This document shows positions 1 to 5,809 of a DNA stretch of 6,143 nt, in pieces (positions within the stretch are counted from its first letter, which is position 1; each line of letters starts with the position of its first letter). Source of the stretch: Methylophaga sp. (GTDB lineage: Bacteria; Pseudomonadota; Gammaproteobacteria; Nitrosococcales; Methylophagaceae). The notes under the pieces are model-generated. The model was not told the origin of the DNA, made no database searches, and saw only the letters and a program-made list of their open reading frames with translations. The position numbers and the translations under genes are program-made. The stretch spans positions 1 through 6,143 of the forward strand of contig JABURN010000166.1 of NCBI GenBank assembly GCA_014762585.1. The letters are read 5' to 3'.

Positions 1-897
1 AGGGATCTCCTTAAGACTATCAAGCGCTATCACCGACAAATCATTGCTGAACCAGTTGGTGACATAGGCAAAGCGACCATCTGCCGACACGTCAATGCTT
101 TCCGGCATTTCCCCGACAGGAATTTCGGCCAGTTTCTCGAGCGTATTCAGATCAAAAACCCACAGGTCGTTACTGCCCTGATTGGCAACCAGCACATACT
201 TGTTGTCTGGTGTAGTGGCGACACTGTAGGGTTTATCGCCGCACTTTAAGGTGGCAGTGACGGAATAATCCTCGCCATCAATCACCGTCAGGCTGTTGTC
301 CTCAATGGCTGTCACAAAAATCTGTCTGCCATCTTCACTCACTGTTACTGCATAGGGCGCTTTAGCCGTCTTTACCTCAGCATATTGATCCGGCGTATCG
401 GCATCCAGCACGGTCAGAGTATGACTCTCTCGATTGGCGATATAGATTCTGCGCCGTTTGTCATCGACTGCCAGCCCGGCCGGGTTCTGACCCACAGCCA
501 GTAAATCCACAACCAGCATTGACTCCGGATTTACCACCAGCAACGCATTGCGTTCCCAGTCAGCAACAAACACCTGTCTTTTCCCTGAGTGGTCGACCGC
601 AATACCGAAAGGCTGACCGCCAGTACGAATTTCGCCGATTTTTGTATAGCTTTCGCTGTCGATGACGCTGATTAATCCTTTCTCCGGATGGGTGACGTAA
701 AAACGTTTGCGTGGGGTATCGATGGCGACACCAACCGGGGCAGCTGCAACGCCAATCTCGGCAATCCGCTCGGACGTCTGCAAATCAACGACAGAAACAC
801 TATCTACCGCCTGATGGGTGAGAAAAGCACGCTCTGCGACCACTGCGCCGGGCACAAACAGTGGTAGCAGGCAAAAATAAAGCGGTTTTAACTGCAC
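1..897 (-). CDS. Secreted YVTN-family beta-propeller protein, PQQ-associated type (C-terminus cut by window edge)
   Basis: This reading frame is open from a GTG at 897 to the left edge and gives 299 residues, so the C-terminus is missing. Residues 1-21 form a Sec signal peptide (hydrophobic YFCLLPLF, likely cleavage after VVA). The rest shows seven copies of a YVTN-like motif about 42 residues apart: AFLTHQAVDSVSVVD, RFYVTHPEKGLISVID, QVFVADWERNALLVVN, RIYIANRESHTLTVLD, QIFVTAIEDNSLTVID, YVLVANQGSNDLWVFD and FAYVTNWFSNDLSVIA. This fits a seven-bladed propeller that is nearly complete. No CXXCH haem motif is seen. Such proteins occur beside PQQ-dependent dehydrogenase genes, but their biochemical role is unsettled. 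The GTG follows the mxaD stop with no gap, and a GAAGG Shine-Dalgarno lies inside the end of mxaD, so the two are probably translationally coupled. A role in methanol dehydrogenase assembly, PQQ handling or binding is inferred from context only. Family call is firm, function is not. Confidence 0.88.
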   Translation of the reverse strand, partial: MQLKPLYFCLLPLFVPGAVVAERAFLTHQAVDSVSVVDLQTSERIAEIGVAAAPVGVAIDTPRKRFYVTHPEKGLISVIDSESYTKIGEIRTGGQPFGIAVDHSGKRQVFVADWERNALLVVNPESMLVVDLLAVGQNPAGLAVDDKRRRIYIANRESHTLTVLDADTPDQYAEVKTAKAPYAVTVSEDGRQIFVTAIEDNSLTVIDGEDYSVTATLKCGDKPYSVATTPDNKYVLVANQGSNDLWVFDLNTLEKLAEIPVGEMPESIDVSADGRFAYVTNWFSNDLSVIALDSLKEIP

Positions 898-1419
898 TTA
901 TTTCTGACCTTCAAGCTGCTGTTTCAAAGCTTTCATACCCGTGCTGGCAAATTCGCTCATCGCAGCCACAGCGGCATCATCACTGTAGTGTTCGGGCGGG
1001 AAATTGCCGGTATCGGCCCTGTAGAATCTGCCTTTCCAACTCATTTCAGTACCTGCCTCTACCTGCTCAAGTTCAATAGAGACGCTGTAGAAACTCACTG
1101 GAAAAACGGTGATGTCCTCTTCATAAAGGCGGTAACTCATTGTGTGCTCATCAGCATTCATATCATCGAGGCTTTCAGTGATATTGCCTTTGCCTTTGAG
1201 TGTCAGCACCCGTGTGCCCTGTTCCGGCAATTCAACTTTTTCAACCAGCGGGTGCCAGTCTGCAATAGCACCGAATTCACTGACCTGCTGCCAGACGGCA
1301 TCAACCGGTGCCGCAATGACGATCTGCTCATCGATTTTTTGGGGTGTCGGACCATGCGCGATAGCCAGATTAGGTAGCAGGAATTGTCCTGCCAGCAGCA
1401 GGCTTGCCCAATATTTCAT
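898..1419 (-). CDS. mxaD: MxaD-like periplasmic SRPBCC-family protein
   Basis: This 173-residue protein has a signal peptide at 1-21 (ASLLLAGQFLLP, cleavage after AIA) followed by one START/polyketide-cyclase (SRPBCC) domain. Typical family features are the opening strand with 'APVDAVWQQVSEFGAIADWHP', split here as APVDAVWQQV then SEFGAIADWHP near residues 37-57, and a C-terminal helix ending MKALKQQLEG. MxaD of Methylobacterium is a periplasmic 17-kDa protein reported to aid the interaction of methanol dehydrogenase with cytochrome cL; the same role is inferred here. I chose the ATG at 1419 because GAGGA lies at the right distance upstream. An ATG at 1431 would add four residues but overlaps that Shine-Dalgarno. 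It follows the small secreted gene by 15 bp and abuts the propeller gene. In many methylotrophs mxaD sits downstream within the mxa cluster, whereas here it is upstream and divergent. A generic SRPBCC protein is the alternative, but the locus favours MxaD. Confidence 0.82.
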   Translation of the reverse strand: MKYWASLLLAGQFLLPNLAIAHGPTPQKIDEQIVIAAPVDAVWQQVSEFGAIADWHPLVEKVELPEQGTRVLTLKGKGNITESLDDMNADEHTMSYRLYEEDITVFPVSFYSVSIELEQVEAGTEMSWKGRFYRADTGNFPPEHYSDDAAVAAMSEFASTGMKALKQQLEGQK

Positions 1420-1434
1420 GTTATTCCTCATCAG

Positions 1435-1755
1435 TTATGGATTATTAATATTGCGATTGGTATGTCCCAAGGTTTCGACCACACCGTTAGCAATGCCAAT
1501 TTGCGTATAGCGGTAGACCTTGTCAGATGTGCCCTGCCGGACTTTGTTTTCGTAGACCCAGAACTCGACTTTGCCGCCCTCATTTTCGCGTTTAACCACT
1601 GAAGCAGGTTCACCCAACTCGGTTTTTACGAATTCAGCAGTCTGACCAGCAAAAGTTTTCAGGAATTGAAGTTCCTCATAGTTTGCAGATGTCTGCTGAG
1701 CAAAAGCTGATGCCGAGAGCGACAAGCAAAACAGCAAGACGGAGAAGATTTTCAT
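1435..1755 (-). CDS. Small secreted protein of unknown function (106 aa), first gene of the minus-strand operon
   Basis: The first 19 residues are a clear signal peptide (KIFSVLLFCLSLSASAFA, cleavage before QQ), so the mature protein is about 87 residues in the periplasm. The start at 1755 is preceded by AAAGGGAAAG, a usable Shine-Dalgarno; an in-frame ATG at 1785 would add ten charged residues before the signal peptide and has no good ribosome site. The mature part has a pattern of FxxxGQTxxFVKxxLGEP (about 36-50) followed by FWVY (65-68). This loosely resembles the small SmpA/BamE or DUF2845-like fold, where a GxT...LGxP turn precedes a WxY strand. That is a pattern impression, not a family assignment. 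No lipobox is seen, since the only early Cys is at residue 10 within the hydrophobic core. It lies 15 bp before mxaD and is probably cotranscribed, suggesting a part in periplasmic methanol oxidation. It could be an equivalent of the poorly described mxaE/mxaH products, but I cannot show this. Confidence 0.8.
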   Translation of the reverse strand: MKIFSVLLFCLSLSASAFAQQTSANYEELQFLKTFAGQTAEFVKTELGEPASVVKRENEGGKVEFWVYENKVRQGTSDKVYRYTQIGIANGVVETLGHTNRNINNP

Positions 1756-1836
1756 AACTTTCCCTTTTTTTGAGTGATTGAACATCCTACTCAGGGCTGG
1801 ATTCGAGAGGTTAGAGACAACAGCGCAGATGTTGCC

Positions 1837-1864
1837 GTGACAGCCTCATTTTTTACGCTATGAA
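1837..1864 (+). promoter_or_regulatory. Candidate sigma-70 promoter for mxaYX
   Basis: GTGACA (1837-1842, five of six matches to TTGACA) is separated by 16 bp from TATGAA (1859-1864, four of six matches to TATAAT). Transcription would begin near 1871, leaving a leader of about 75 nt before the kinase start. Found by eye; no transcript evidence. Confidence 0.35.
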
Positions 1865-1906
1865 TTGCTCCTATTGTGTCTTTACCCCCTTTCTAGCCGC
1901 CTTCAG

Positions 1907-1917
1907 GTATTGAATAC
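1907..1917. repeat. Short inverted repeat GTATT-G-AATAC upstream of mxaY
   Basis: This is a perfect 5-bp inverted repeat around a central G, 28 bp before the chosen kinase start and downstream of the candidate promoter. It could be an operator half-site pair, but it is AT-rich and short enough to occur by chance. Confidence 0.3.
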
Positions 1918-1945
1918 TTTCGTTTTTATGTCAGACGGAAAAGCC

Positions 1946-2941
1946 ATGAGAGCGAATACGAAACAGGATGAGCTCATTGAGGCACACATCAATCATCAGA
2001 ATCAGCGGCAGATTAATACTGATTTGATGTGGGTGGTCCTTATCACCGTAGCGACCTATCTTGTCGCGGCTTATTTTGATTTGGCAGAACGCTATATTGA
2101 CTGGACCGCATTGGGTGAAATCTATCAACTCGATGAAATCATTTTTGTGCTGCTGGCAGGCTGCGCCGCATTGATATGGTTCAGCATTCGTCGTATCCGG
2201 GCCCTGACCCTCAGCCTTGCCGACAACCTGCATATGCAGGCCAGACTTCAAAACAGTAATGACAATATCCGCAGGCTTCTGAATGACAACAAGGCGCTCA
2301 TTAAACACCTGATTGAAGTGCGGGAATCGGAGCGGCAGCATCTCGCCGCCGAGCTGCACAACGTTTTCGGCCAGCACCTTGCCGCTATGGATGCGAACCT
2401 GACGGTTGCTCTCAACACGCCTCAGCAAAAAACGCTTAAACCGATTCTCTATTCCGTACTCGAAAGCACTAACCATCTACGCAATATTACCCGCCAGAAA
2501 CTTCGACAGTTGAAGCCACCCAACCTCGACAACCTCGGCTTGTCCGGTGCGGTTCATGAGCTGCTGCATGACTGGGCAAATGAAGCGAAAACTATCAGTC
2601 TGGACAGCCGGATAGACCTGAATGACAAAGAACTCGATGCCAAAGTCGCTATGACGCTTTACCGGGCACTGCAGGAGGGTTTATCCAATATCGGGCAACA
2701 TGCCGATGCCACTGAGGTCTTCGTCGATATCAGTCAGTTCCGGGAAAACGGACAACATCAACTGCAACTGCTCCTGGAAGATAACGGCAGAGGTCTGCCC
2801 GCAGGCTATGACGAAAAAGGACTGGGCCTGCTTGCTCTCAAAGAACATGCTGAATCACATGACGGACAGCTCACACTGACACCGGGTTTGACCTCCGGCA
2901 CCAGGCTGCAGTTAAAACTCTCTTACCTACCACTCATATAA
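1946..2941 (+). CDS. mxaY: Membrane histidine kinase of the HisKA_3 (NarX/UhpB-like) class, probable methanol-oxidation sensor MxaY
   Basis: This 331-residue kinase has two membrane segments (about 27-44 and 65-81) with only about 20 residues between them, so there is no periplasmic sensor domain. A linker with coiled-coil character (88-128) leads to the HisKA_3 H-box RQHLAAELHNVFGQ with His138. The ATPase domain follows: N-box EGLSNIGQHA (Asn248), G1 DNGRGLP (Asp279) and G2 GLGLLALKEHA. Oddly, Asn139 follows His138, where an acidic residue is usual; Gln143, of the phosphatase motif, is kept. I chose the ATG at 1946 because GGAA lies 5 nt upstream. An ATG at 1928 (337 aa) and a TTG at 1865 are possible but lack a ribosome site. 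The response regulator gene follows after 11 bp. The name rests on similarity of layout to mxaYX of Paracoccus, where such a pair controls methanol dehydrogenase expression. Class is certain, the specific name is likely. Confidence 0.8.
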   Translation: MRANTKQDELIEAHINHQNQRQINTDLMWVVLITVATYLVAAYFDLAERYIDWTALGEIYQLDEIIFVLLAGCAALIWFSIRRIRALTLSLADNLHMQARLQNSNDNIRRLLNDNKALIKHLIEVRESERQHLAAELHNVFGQHLAAMDANLTVALNTPQQKTLKPILYSVLESTNHLRNITRQKLRQLKPPNLDNLGLSGAVHELLHDWANEAKTISLDSRIDLNDKELDAKVAMTLYRALQEGLSNIGQHADATEVFVDISQFRENGQHQLQLLLEDNGRGLPAGYDEKGLGLLALKEHAESHDGQLTLTPGLTSGTRLQLKLSYLPLI

Positions 2942-2952
2942 ATACTGACTTT

Positions 2953-3597
2953 ATGCAAAACACCACTATTCTGCTTATTGATGATCACACTATTTTGAGA
3001 GAAGGCTACCAGCAACTACTGGACTCGGCCGGTTTCAAAGTTGTCGCTCAGGCCAGTAACTCTGAAGAAGGCTACCGACAGTATCTTAATCTGAACCCTG
3101 ATATCAGCATTATCGATATCAGCATGCCCGGTGCCGGCGGACTTGAATGTATCCGCCGTATCACAGCGCGTAATCCCAAAGCTAAAATTCTGGTTTGCAC
3201 CATGCATGACGACTCCACTCTGGCGATGCGGGCGATGGATATGGGGGCACGCGGTTACATTACCAAATCCTGCTCCTCCTCCATCTTGATTGAAGCGGTA
3301 AGAACGATTGTCAATAAAGGCCATTACCTCAGCACAGAAATTGCCAGAGCCATCGCGATGGACAAGCTGATTCATGCAGACCACAAGCTCGATGCATTGT
3401 CTCACCAGGAATTCGCTGTATTTCGTATGGTGGCGGAAGGGAAAAGTATTAATGAGATGGCTGACAGTCTGGCCCTGGCACCCAAAACCGTTTCCAACTA
3501 CAAAACCAATATGATGCGTAAACTGGGCACCAGCAACCTGGCAGAAATTATATTCCTCGCCCAGAAAACCGGCGTGCTGCAAACACCTCCTGTCTAG
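2953..3597 (+). CDS. mxaX: NarL/FixJ-family response regulator, probable MxaX
   Basis: The 214-residue protein has an N-terminal receiver domain (about 4-122) and a C-terminal LuxR-type helix-turn-helix (about 148-207). Receiver residues are intact: acidic pair Asp10-Asp11, phospho-acceptor Asp55 in IIDISMPG, Thr83 and Lys105. The DNA-binding part shows the family pattern with LSHQEFAVFRMVAEGKS, then IAEMA-like INEMADSLALAPKTVSNYK and RKLGTSNLAEII. It should therefore be phosphorylated by its partner kinase and bind DNA as a dimer. It starts 11 bp after the kinase stop, indicating one operon, and lies 234 bp upstream of mxaF in the same direction. The most likely target is the mxaF promoter; the 12-bp palindrome at 3751-3762 is a candidate site. 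Family assignment is firm; the name MxaX is inferred from context. Confidence 0.83.
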   Translation: MQNTTILLIDDHTILREGYQQLLDSAGFKVVAQASNSEEGYRQYLNLNPDISIIDISMPGAGGLECIRRITARNPKAKILVCTMHDDSTLAMRAMDMGARGYITKSCSSSILIEAVRTIVNKGHYLSTEIARAIAMDKLIHADHKLDALSHQEFAVFRMVAEGKSINEMADSLALAPKTVSNYKTNMMRKLGTSNLAEIIFLAQKTGVLQTPPV

Positions 3598-3618
3598 AAT
3601 CTCATACCAATCACTCCC

Positions 3619-3664
3619 GCTCAGGCTGATTCCAGCCTGGGCCTGCTCAGGCAATATTTATTTT
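3619..3664 (+). terminator. Probable transcription terminator after mxaYX
   Basis: GCTCAGGCTG (3619-3628) and CAGCCTGGGC (3633-3642) form a 10-bp stem with one G-U pair and an ATTC loop, 22 nt after the mxaX stop. A second small hairpin, GCCT/AGGC around GCTC (3641-3652), can compete with its lower part and is followed at once by AATATTTATTTTC. Either could terminate. The T-stretch is broken by an A, so termination may be partial and some read-through into mxaF is possible. Confidence 0.5.
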
Positions 3665-3750
3665 CACCAGTGATCTTGGGATAACTTCCCTCAAGCTTTC
3701 GGGCCCCTCTCTCTATCCCGCTCAAATGAAAAAAAAGCACTATGGACGGC

Positions 3751-3762
3751 GTGCTTAAGCAC
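3751..3762. promoter_or_regulatory. Perfect 12-bp palindrome GTGCTTAAGCAC, candidate operator
   Basis: The 12 bases are fully self-complementary and lie 69 bp upstream of the mxaF start. Dimeric LuxR-type regulators such as MxaX often bind inverted repeats, making this the best candidate site in the leader. The binding assignment is inference. Confidence 0.4.
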
Positions 3763-3792
3763 CGTTTCCTGTATTCGGCGCCGCACCAGAAA

Positions 3793-3808
3793 GTCAGCAT
3801 CAGCTGAC
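3793..3808 (+). other. Small stem-loop in the mxaF leader
   Basis: GTCAGC (3793-3798) pairs with GCTGAC (3803-3808) around an ATCA loop, ending 13 nt before the Shine-Dalgarno. It leaves the ribosome site exposed and could stabilise the 5' end of the abundant mxaF message or act as a protein-binding DNA site. Confidence 0.4.
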
Positions 3809-3821
3809 ACTCAAAACAAAT

Positions 3822-3827
3822 AGGAGG
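3822..3827 (+). promoter_or_regulatory. Strong Shine-Dalgarno AGGAGG for mxaF
   Basis: A full-consensus AGGAGG precedes the ATG at 3832 by 4 nt. It is the strongest ribosome site in the window and fixes the mxaF start, consistent with very high expression of this enzyme. Confidence 0.85.
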
Positions 3828-3831
3828 ATAT

Positions 3832-5715
3832 ATGAGAGAAACGCATCTGAACCGATGGTCCAAACTCGGTACTGCGCTTGCTGTTTCATCGGCTCTGGGC
3901 CTCGTGTCCGGTGCTGCTATGGCAAACCAGAAACTGGTTGAACTGCAGCAGAACAACGAAAACTGGGTCATGCAGGGTAAGGACTTCTCTGGTACTCACT
4001 ACAGCACGCAAACCCAAATCAACAAAAAGAACGTCAATCGCCTGCGTCCATCATGGTCGTTCTCAACCGGCGTTCTGAATGGTCATGAGGGTGCGCCGCT
4101 GGTTGTAGACGGGACCATGTACATTCACACCCCGTTCCCGAATAACACCTTTGCTGTTGATCTGGATGAGCCGGGCGTTATCAAGTGGGAGCACAAACCG
4201 AAACAGGATCCGGCTGCCCGTGCAGTAGCATGCTGTGACGTGGTTAACCGTGGTCTGGCTTACTGGCCTGGTGATGAAGAAACACCAGCGATGATCGTTA
4301 AAAGCCAGCTGGATGGTCATGTTGTTGCCTTGAATGCTGAAACCGGTGAAGTTCACTGGAAAGTGGAAAACGCCGACATCAGTGTCGGTCAAACTGAGAC
4401 TGCAGCGCCATTCGTTGCCAAAGATCTGGTTATCCAGGGTTCTTCCGGTGCTGAGCTGGGTGTTCGTGGTTACGTCACAGCCTATGACATTCACACCGGT
4501 GAAATGGCATGGCGCTGGTATGCAACCGGTCCTGACAGCGATATCGGTCTTCACAACAGCTTCAACAGCGAAAACCCGCACTACGGCCAAAAAGGTCTGG
4601 GTACCAAAACCTGGGAAGACAATGCCTGGAAGATCGGTGGTGGCACCAACTGGGGCTGGTATGCCTATGACCCGGATCTGAACATGTTCTACTACGGTTC
4701 TGGTAACCCGGCACCCTGGAATGAAACCATGCGTCCCGGTGATAACAAATGGACCATGACCATCTGGGGTCGTGATCTGGACACCGGTCTGGCCAAGTTC
4801 GGTTATCAGAAAACGCCTCACGATGAGTGGGACTATGCTGGCGTTAACGTCATGATGCTTTCTGAACAGAAAGACAAGAATGGCAAAATGCGCAAGCTGC
4901 TGACTCACCCTGACCGTAACGGTATCGTCTACACCCTGGATCGTGAAACCGGTGATCTGGTGTCTGCGAACAAAATGGATGACACCGCTAACTGGGTGAA
5001 AAAAGTGGACCTGGAAACCGGTCTGCCGATTCGTGACCCTGAGTACAGCACCCGCATGGGCCACCGTTCACGTGACATCTGCCCGTCAGCGATGGGCTTC
5101 CACAACCAGGGTTTTGATTCTTACGACCCTGAGCGCGAACTGTTCTACCTCGGCCTGAACCACCTGTGTATGGATTGGGAGCCATTCATGCTGCCATACC
5201 GTGCCGGTCAGTTCTTCGTCGGTGCCAATGTCTGGTCTTATCCTGGCCCTAAAGGTGACCGTCAAAACGGCATCGGTTCTGGCCAGGTCAAAGCCTACAA
5301 TGCCATTACCGGTGATTTTGCCTGGGAAAAAATGGAGAAGTTCTCTGTCTGGGGCGGCACCATGGCAACCAAAGGTGGCCTTGTGTTCTACGGCACGCTG
5401 GATGGCTTCATCAAAGCACGTGATGCTGACAACGGCGATCTGCTGTGGAAATTCAAACTGCCTTCAGGCGCAATCGGTCACCCTATGACCTACACCCATA
5501 AAGGTACGCAGTACGTTGCTATCAACTATGGTGTCGGTGGCTGGCCTGCGGTTGGCCTGGTGTTTGACCTGAATGACCCCTCTGCCGGTCTGGGCGCGGT
5601 TGGTGCCTTTAAAGAGCTGGCTAAAAACACTCAAATGGGTGGTGGTGTCATGGTCTTTGCCCTTGATGGTAAGAGCCCCTATGACGATCTCGGTCTCGGT
5701 GAATACGAAATGTAA
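3832..5715 (+). CDS. mxaF: PQQ-dependent methanol dehydrogenase, large (alpha) subunit MxaF
   Basis: This periplasmic quinoprotein oxidises methanol to formaldehyde and passes electrons to cytochrome cL, with MxaI as small subunit. The 627-residue precursor is full length for the family. Residues 1-31 are a signal peptide (cleavage after AMA). Removing 31 gives canonical mature numbering: vicinal disulfide Cys103-Cys104 (ACCD), metal ligands Glu177, Asn261 and Asp303, Trp243 stacking on PQQ, Arg331, and the Cys386-Cys415 pair. Tryptophan-docking propeller repeats such as [13 protein letters not shown] run through it. The position two after catalytic Asp303 is Ala (EWDYAGVN) rather than the Asp that marks lanthanide-dependent XoxF, so this is the MxaF type using Ca2+ (or, as reported for a Methylophaga enzyme, Mg2+). 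Codon use is strongly biased to GGT, CTG and CGT, unlike the regulators, indicating very high expression. mxaJ follows after 94 bp. Confidence is very high. Confidence 0.98.
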   Translation: MRETHLNRWSKLGTALAVSSALGLVSGAAMANQKLVELQQNNENWVMQGKDFSGTHYSTQTQINKKNVNRLRPSWSFSTGVLNGHEGAPLVVDGTMYIHTPFPNNTFAVDLDEPGVIKWEHKPKQDPAARAVACCDVVNRGLAYWPGDEETPAMIVKSQLDGHVVALNAETGEVHWKVENADISVGQTETAAPFVAKDLVIQGSSGAELGVRGYVTAYDIHTGEMAWRWYATGPDSDIGLHNSFNSENPHYGQKGLGTKTWEDNAWKIGGGTNWGWYAYDPDLNMFYYGSGNPAPWNETMRPGDNKWTMTIWGRDLDTGLAKFGYQKTPHDEWDYAGVNVMMLSEQKDKNGKMRKLLTHPDRNGIVYTLDRETGDLVSANKMDDTANWVKKVDLETGLPIRDPEYSTRMGHRSRDICPSAMGFHNQGFDSYDPERELFYLGLNHLCMDWEPFMLPYRAGQFFVGANVWSYPGPKGDRQNGIGSGQVKAYNAITGDFAWEKMEKFSVWGGTMATKGGLVFYGTLDGFIKARDADNGDLLWKFKLPSGAIGHPMTYTHKGTQYVAINYGVGGWPAVGLVFDLNDPSAGLGAVGAFKELAKNTQMGGGVMVFALDGKSPYDDLGLGEYEM

Positions 5716-5729
5716 GCCTCAGCTTACAT
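5710..5729 (+). other. Stem-loop enclosing the mxaF stop codon
   Basis: ATGTAAGC (5710-5717) pairs perfectly with GCTTACAT (5722-5729) around a CTCA loop, giving an 8-bp stem that contains the TAA stop. No T-tract follows, so it is not a simple terminator. It may mark the 3' end of a stable mxaF message. Confidence 0.5.
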
Positions 5730-5759
5730 CATTCACTCAAGCTTAATCGTTGTAAAAAC

Positions 5760-5787
5760 AGGCCGGCAGTCTTCTGGCTGCCGGCCT
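5760..5787 (+). other. Strong GC-rich stem-loop between mxaF and mxaJ
   Basis: The stem pairs 5760-5771 with 5776-5787: AGGCCGGCAG with CTGCCGGCCT, extended by one G-U and one C-G pair to 12 bp around a TTCT tetraloop. It ends 22 nt before the mxaJ start. There is no T-run after it (TCCATCAAA), so it more likely protects the mxaF 3' end or causes partial attenuation, which would give more MxaF than downstream products. Weak intrinsic or factor-aided termination is the alternative. Confidence 0.65.
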
Positions 5788-5809
5788 TCCATCAAAGGGT
5801 AAATGCACC

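Larger units (their letters stand above)
1756..1945. promoter_or_regulatory. Divergent intergenic region between the mxaD operon and mxaYX
   Basis: This stretch of about 190 bp separates two start codons on opposite strands and must hold both promoters. On the plus strand a candidate sigma-70 promoter is at 1837-1864. A short inverted repeat is at 1907-1917. On the minus strand TAGGAT (about 1788-1793) could be a -10 element, but no matching -35 was found, so that promoter is unassigned. The shared position allows joint control of the periplasmic accessory genes and the regulators. Confidence 0.6.
3598..3831 (+). promoter_or_regulatory. mxaF upstream regulatory region and leader
   Basis: This 234-bp gap between mxaX and mxaF contains, in order, a terminator-like hairpin (3619-3642), a T-rich stretch, a spaced inverted repeat GGGATA/TATCCC (3678-3683 and 3714-3719), an eight-A run (3729-3736), a perfect palindrome (3751-3762), a second hairpin (3793-3808) and a strong Shine-Dalgarno. 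No convincing sigma-70 -35/-10 pair was found, which fits an activator-dependent promoter. The transcription start cannot be placed from sequence. Confidence 0.6.

Noticed and set aside
861..1602. Several plus-strand open frames of 72-129 codons
   Set aside because: They lie antisense to the mxaD-like gene and the small secreted protein gene, which have signal peptides, good ribosome sites and operon spacing.
1865..1945. N-terminal extension of the kinase from TTG 1865 or ATG 1928
   Set aside because: Neither start has a Shine-Dalgarno, and the TTG would place a start right beside the candidate -10 element. ATG 1928 remains possible; ATG 1946 with GGAA 5 nt upstream is preferred.
1931..2476. 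Open frame of 181 codons on the minus strand over mxaY
   Set aside because: It overlaps the kinase membrane and H-box coding region and has no domain or ribosome site; a shadow frame.
3016..3654. Open frame of 212 codons on the minus strand over mxaX
   Set aside because: It is antisense to a clear response regulator with no family features; a shadow frame.
4063..5064. Long open frame of 333 codons on the minus strand inside mxaF
   Set aside because: It is wholly antisense to a certain gene, shows no recognisable domain, and is explained by the biased third-position use in mxaF.
3832..5715. XoxF or ethanol-type quinoprotein dehydrogenase identity
   Set aside because: The XoxF Asp marker is Ala, MxaF mature numbering matches at every site checked, and mxaJ follows directly.
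5803..5808. ATG at 5803 as an alternative mxaJ start
   Set aside because: It is in another frame and reaches a stop after about 35 codons without MxaJ features.
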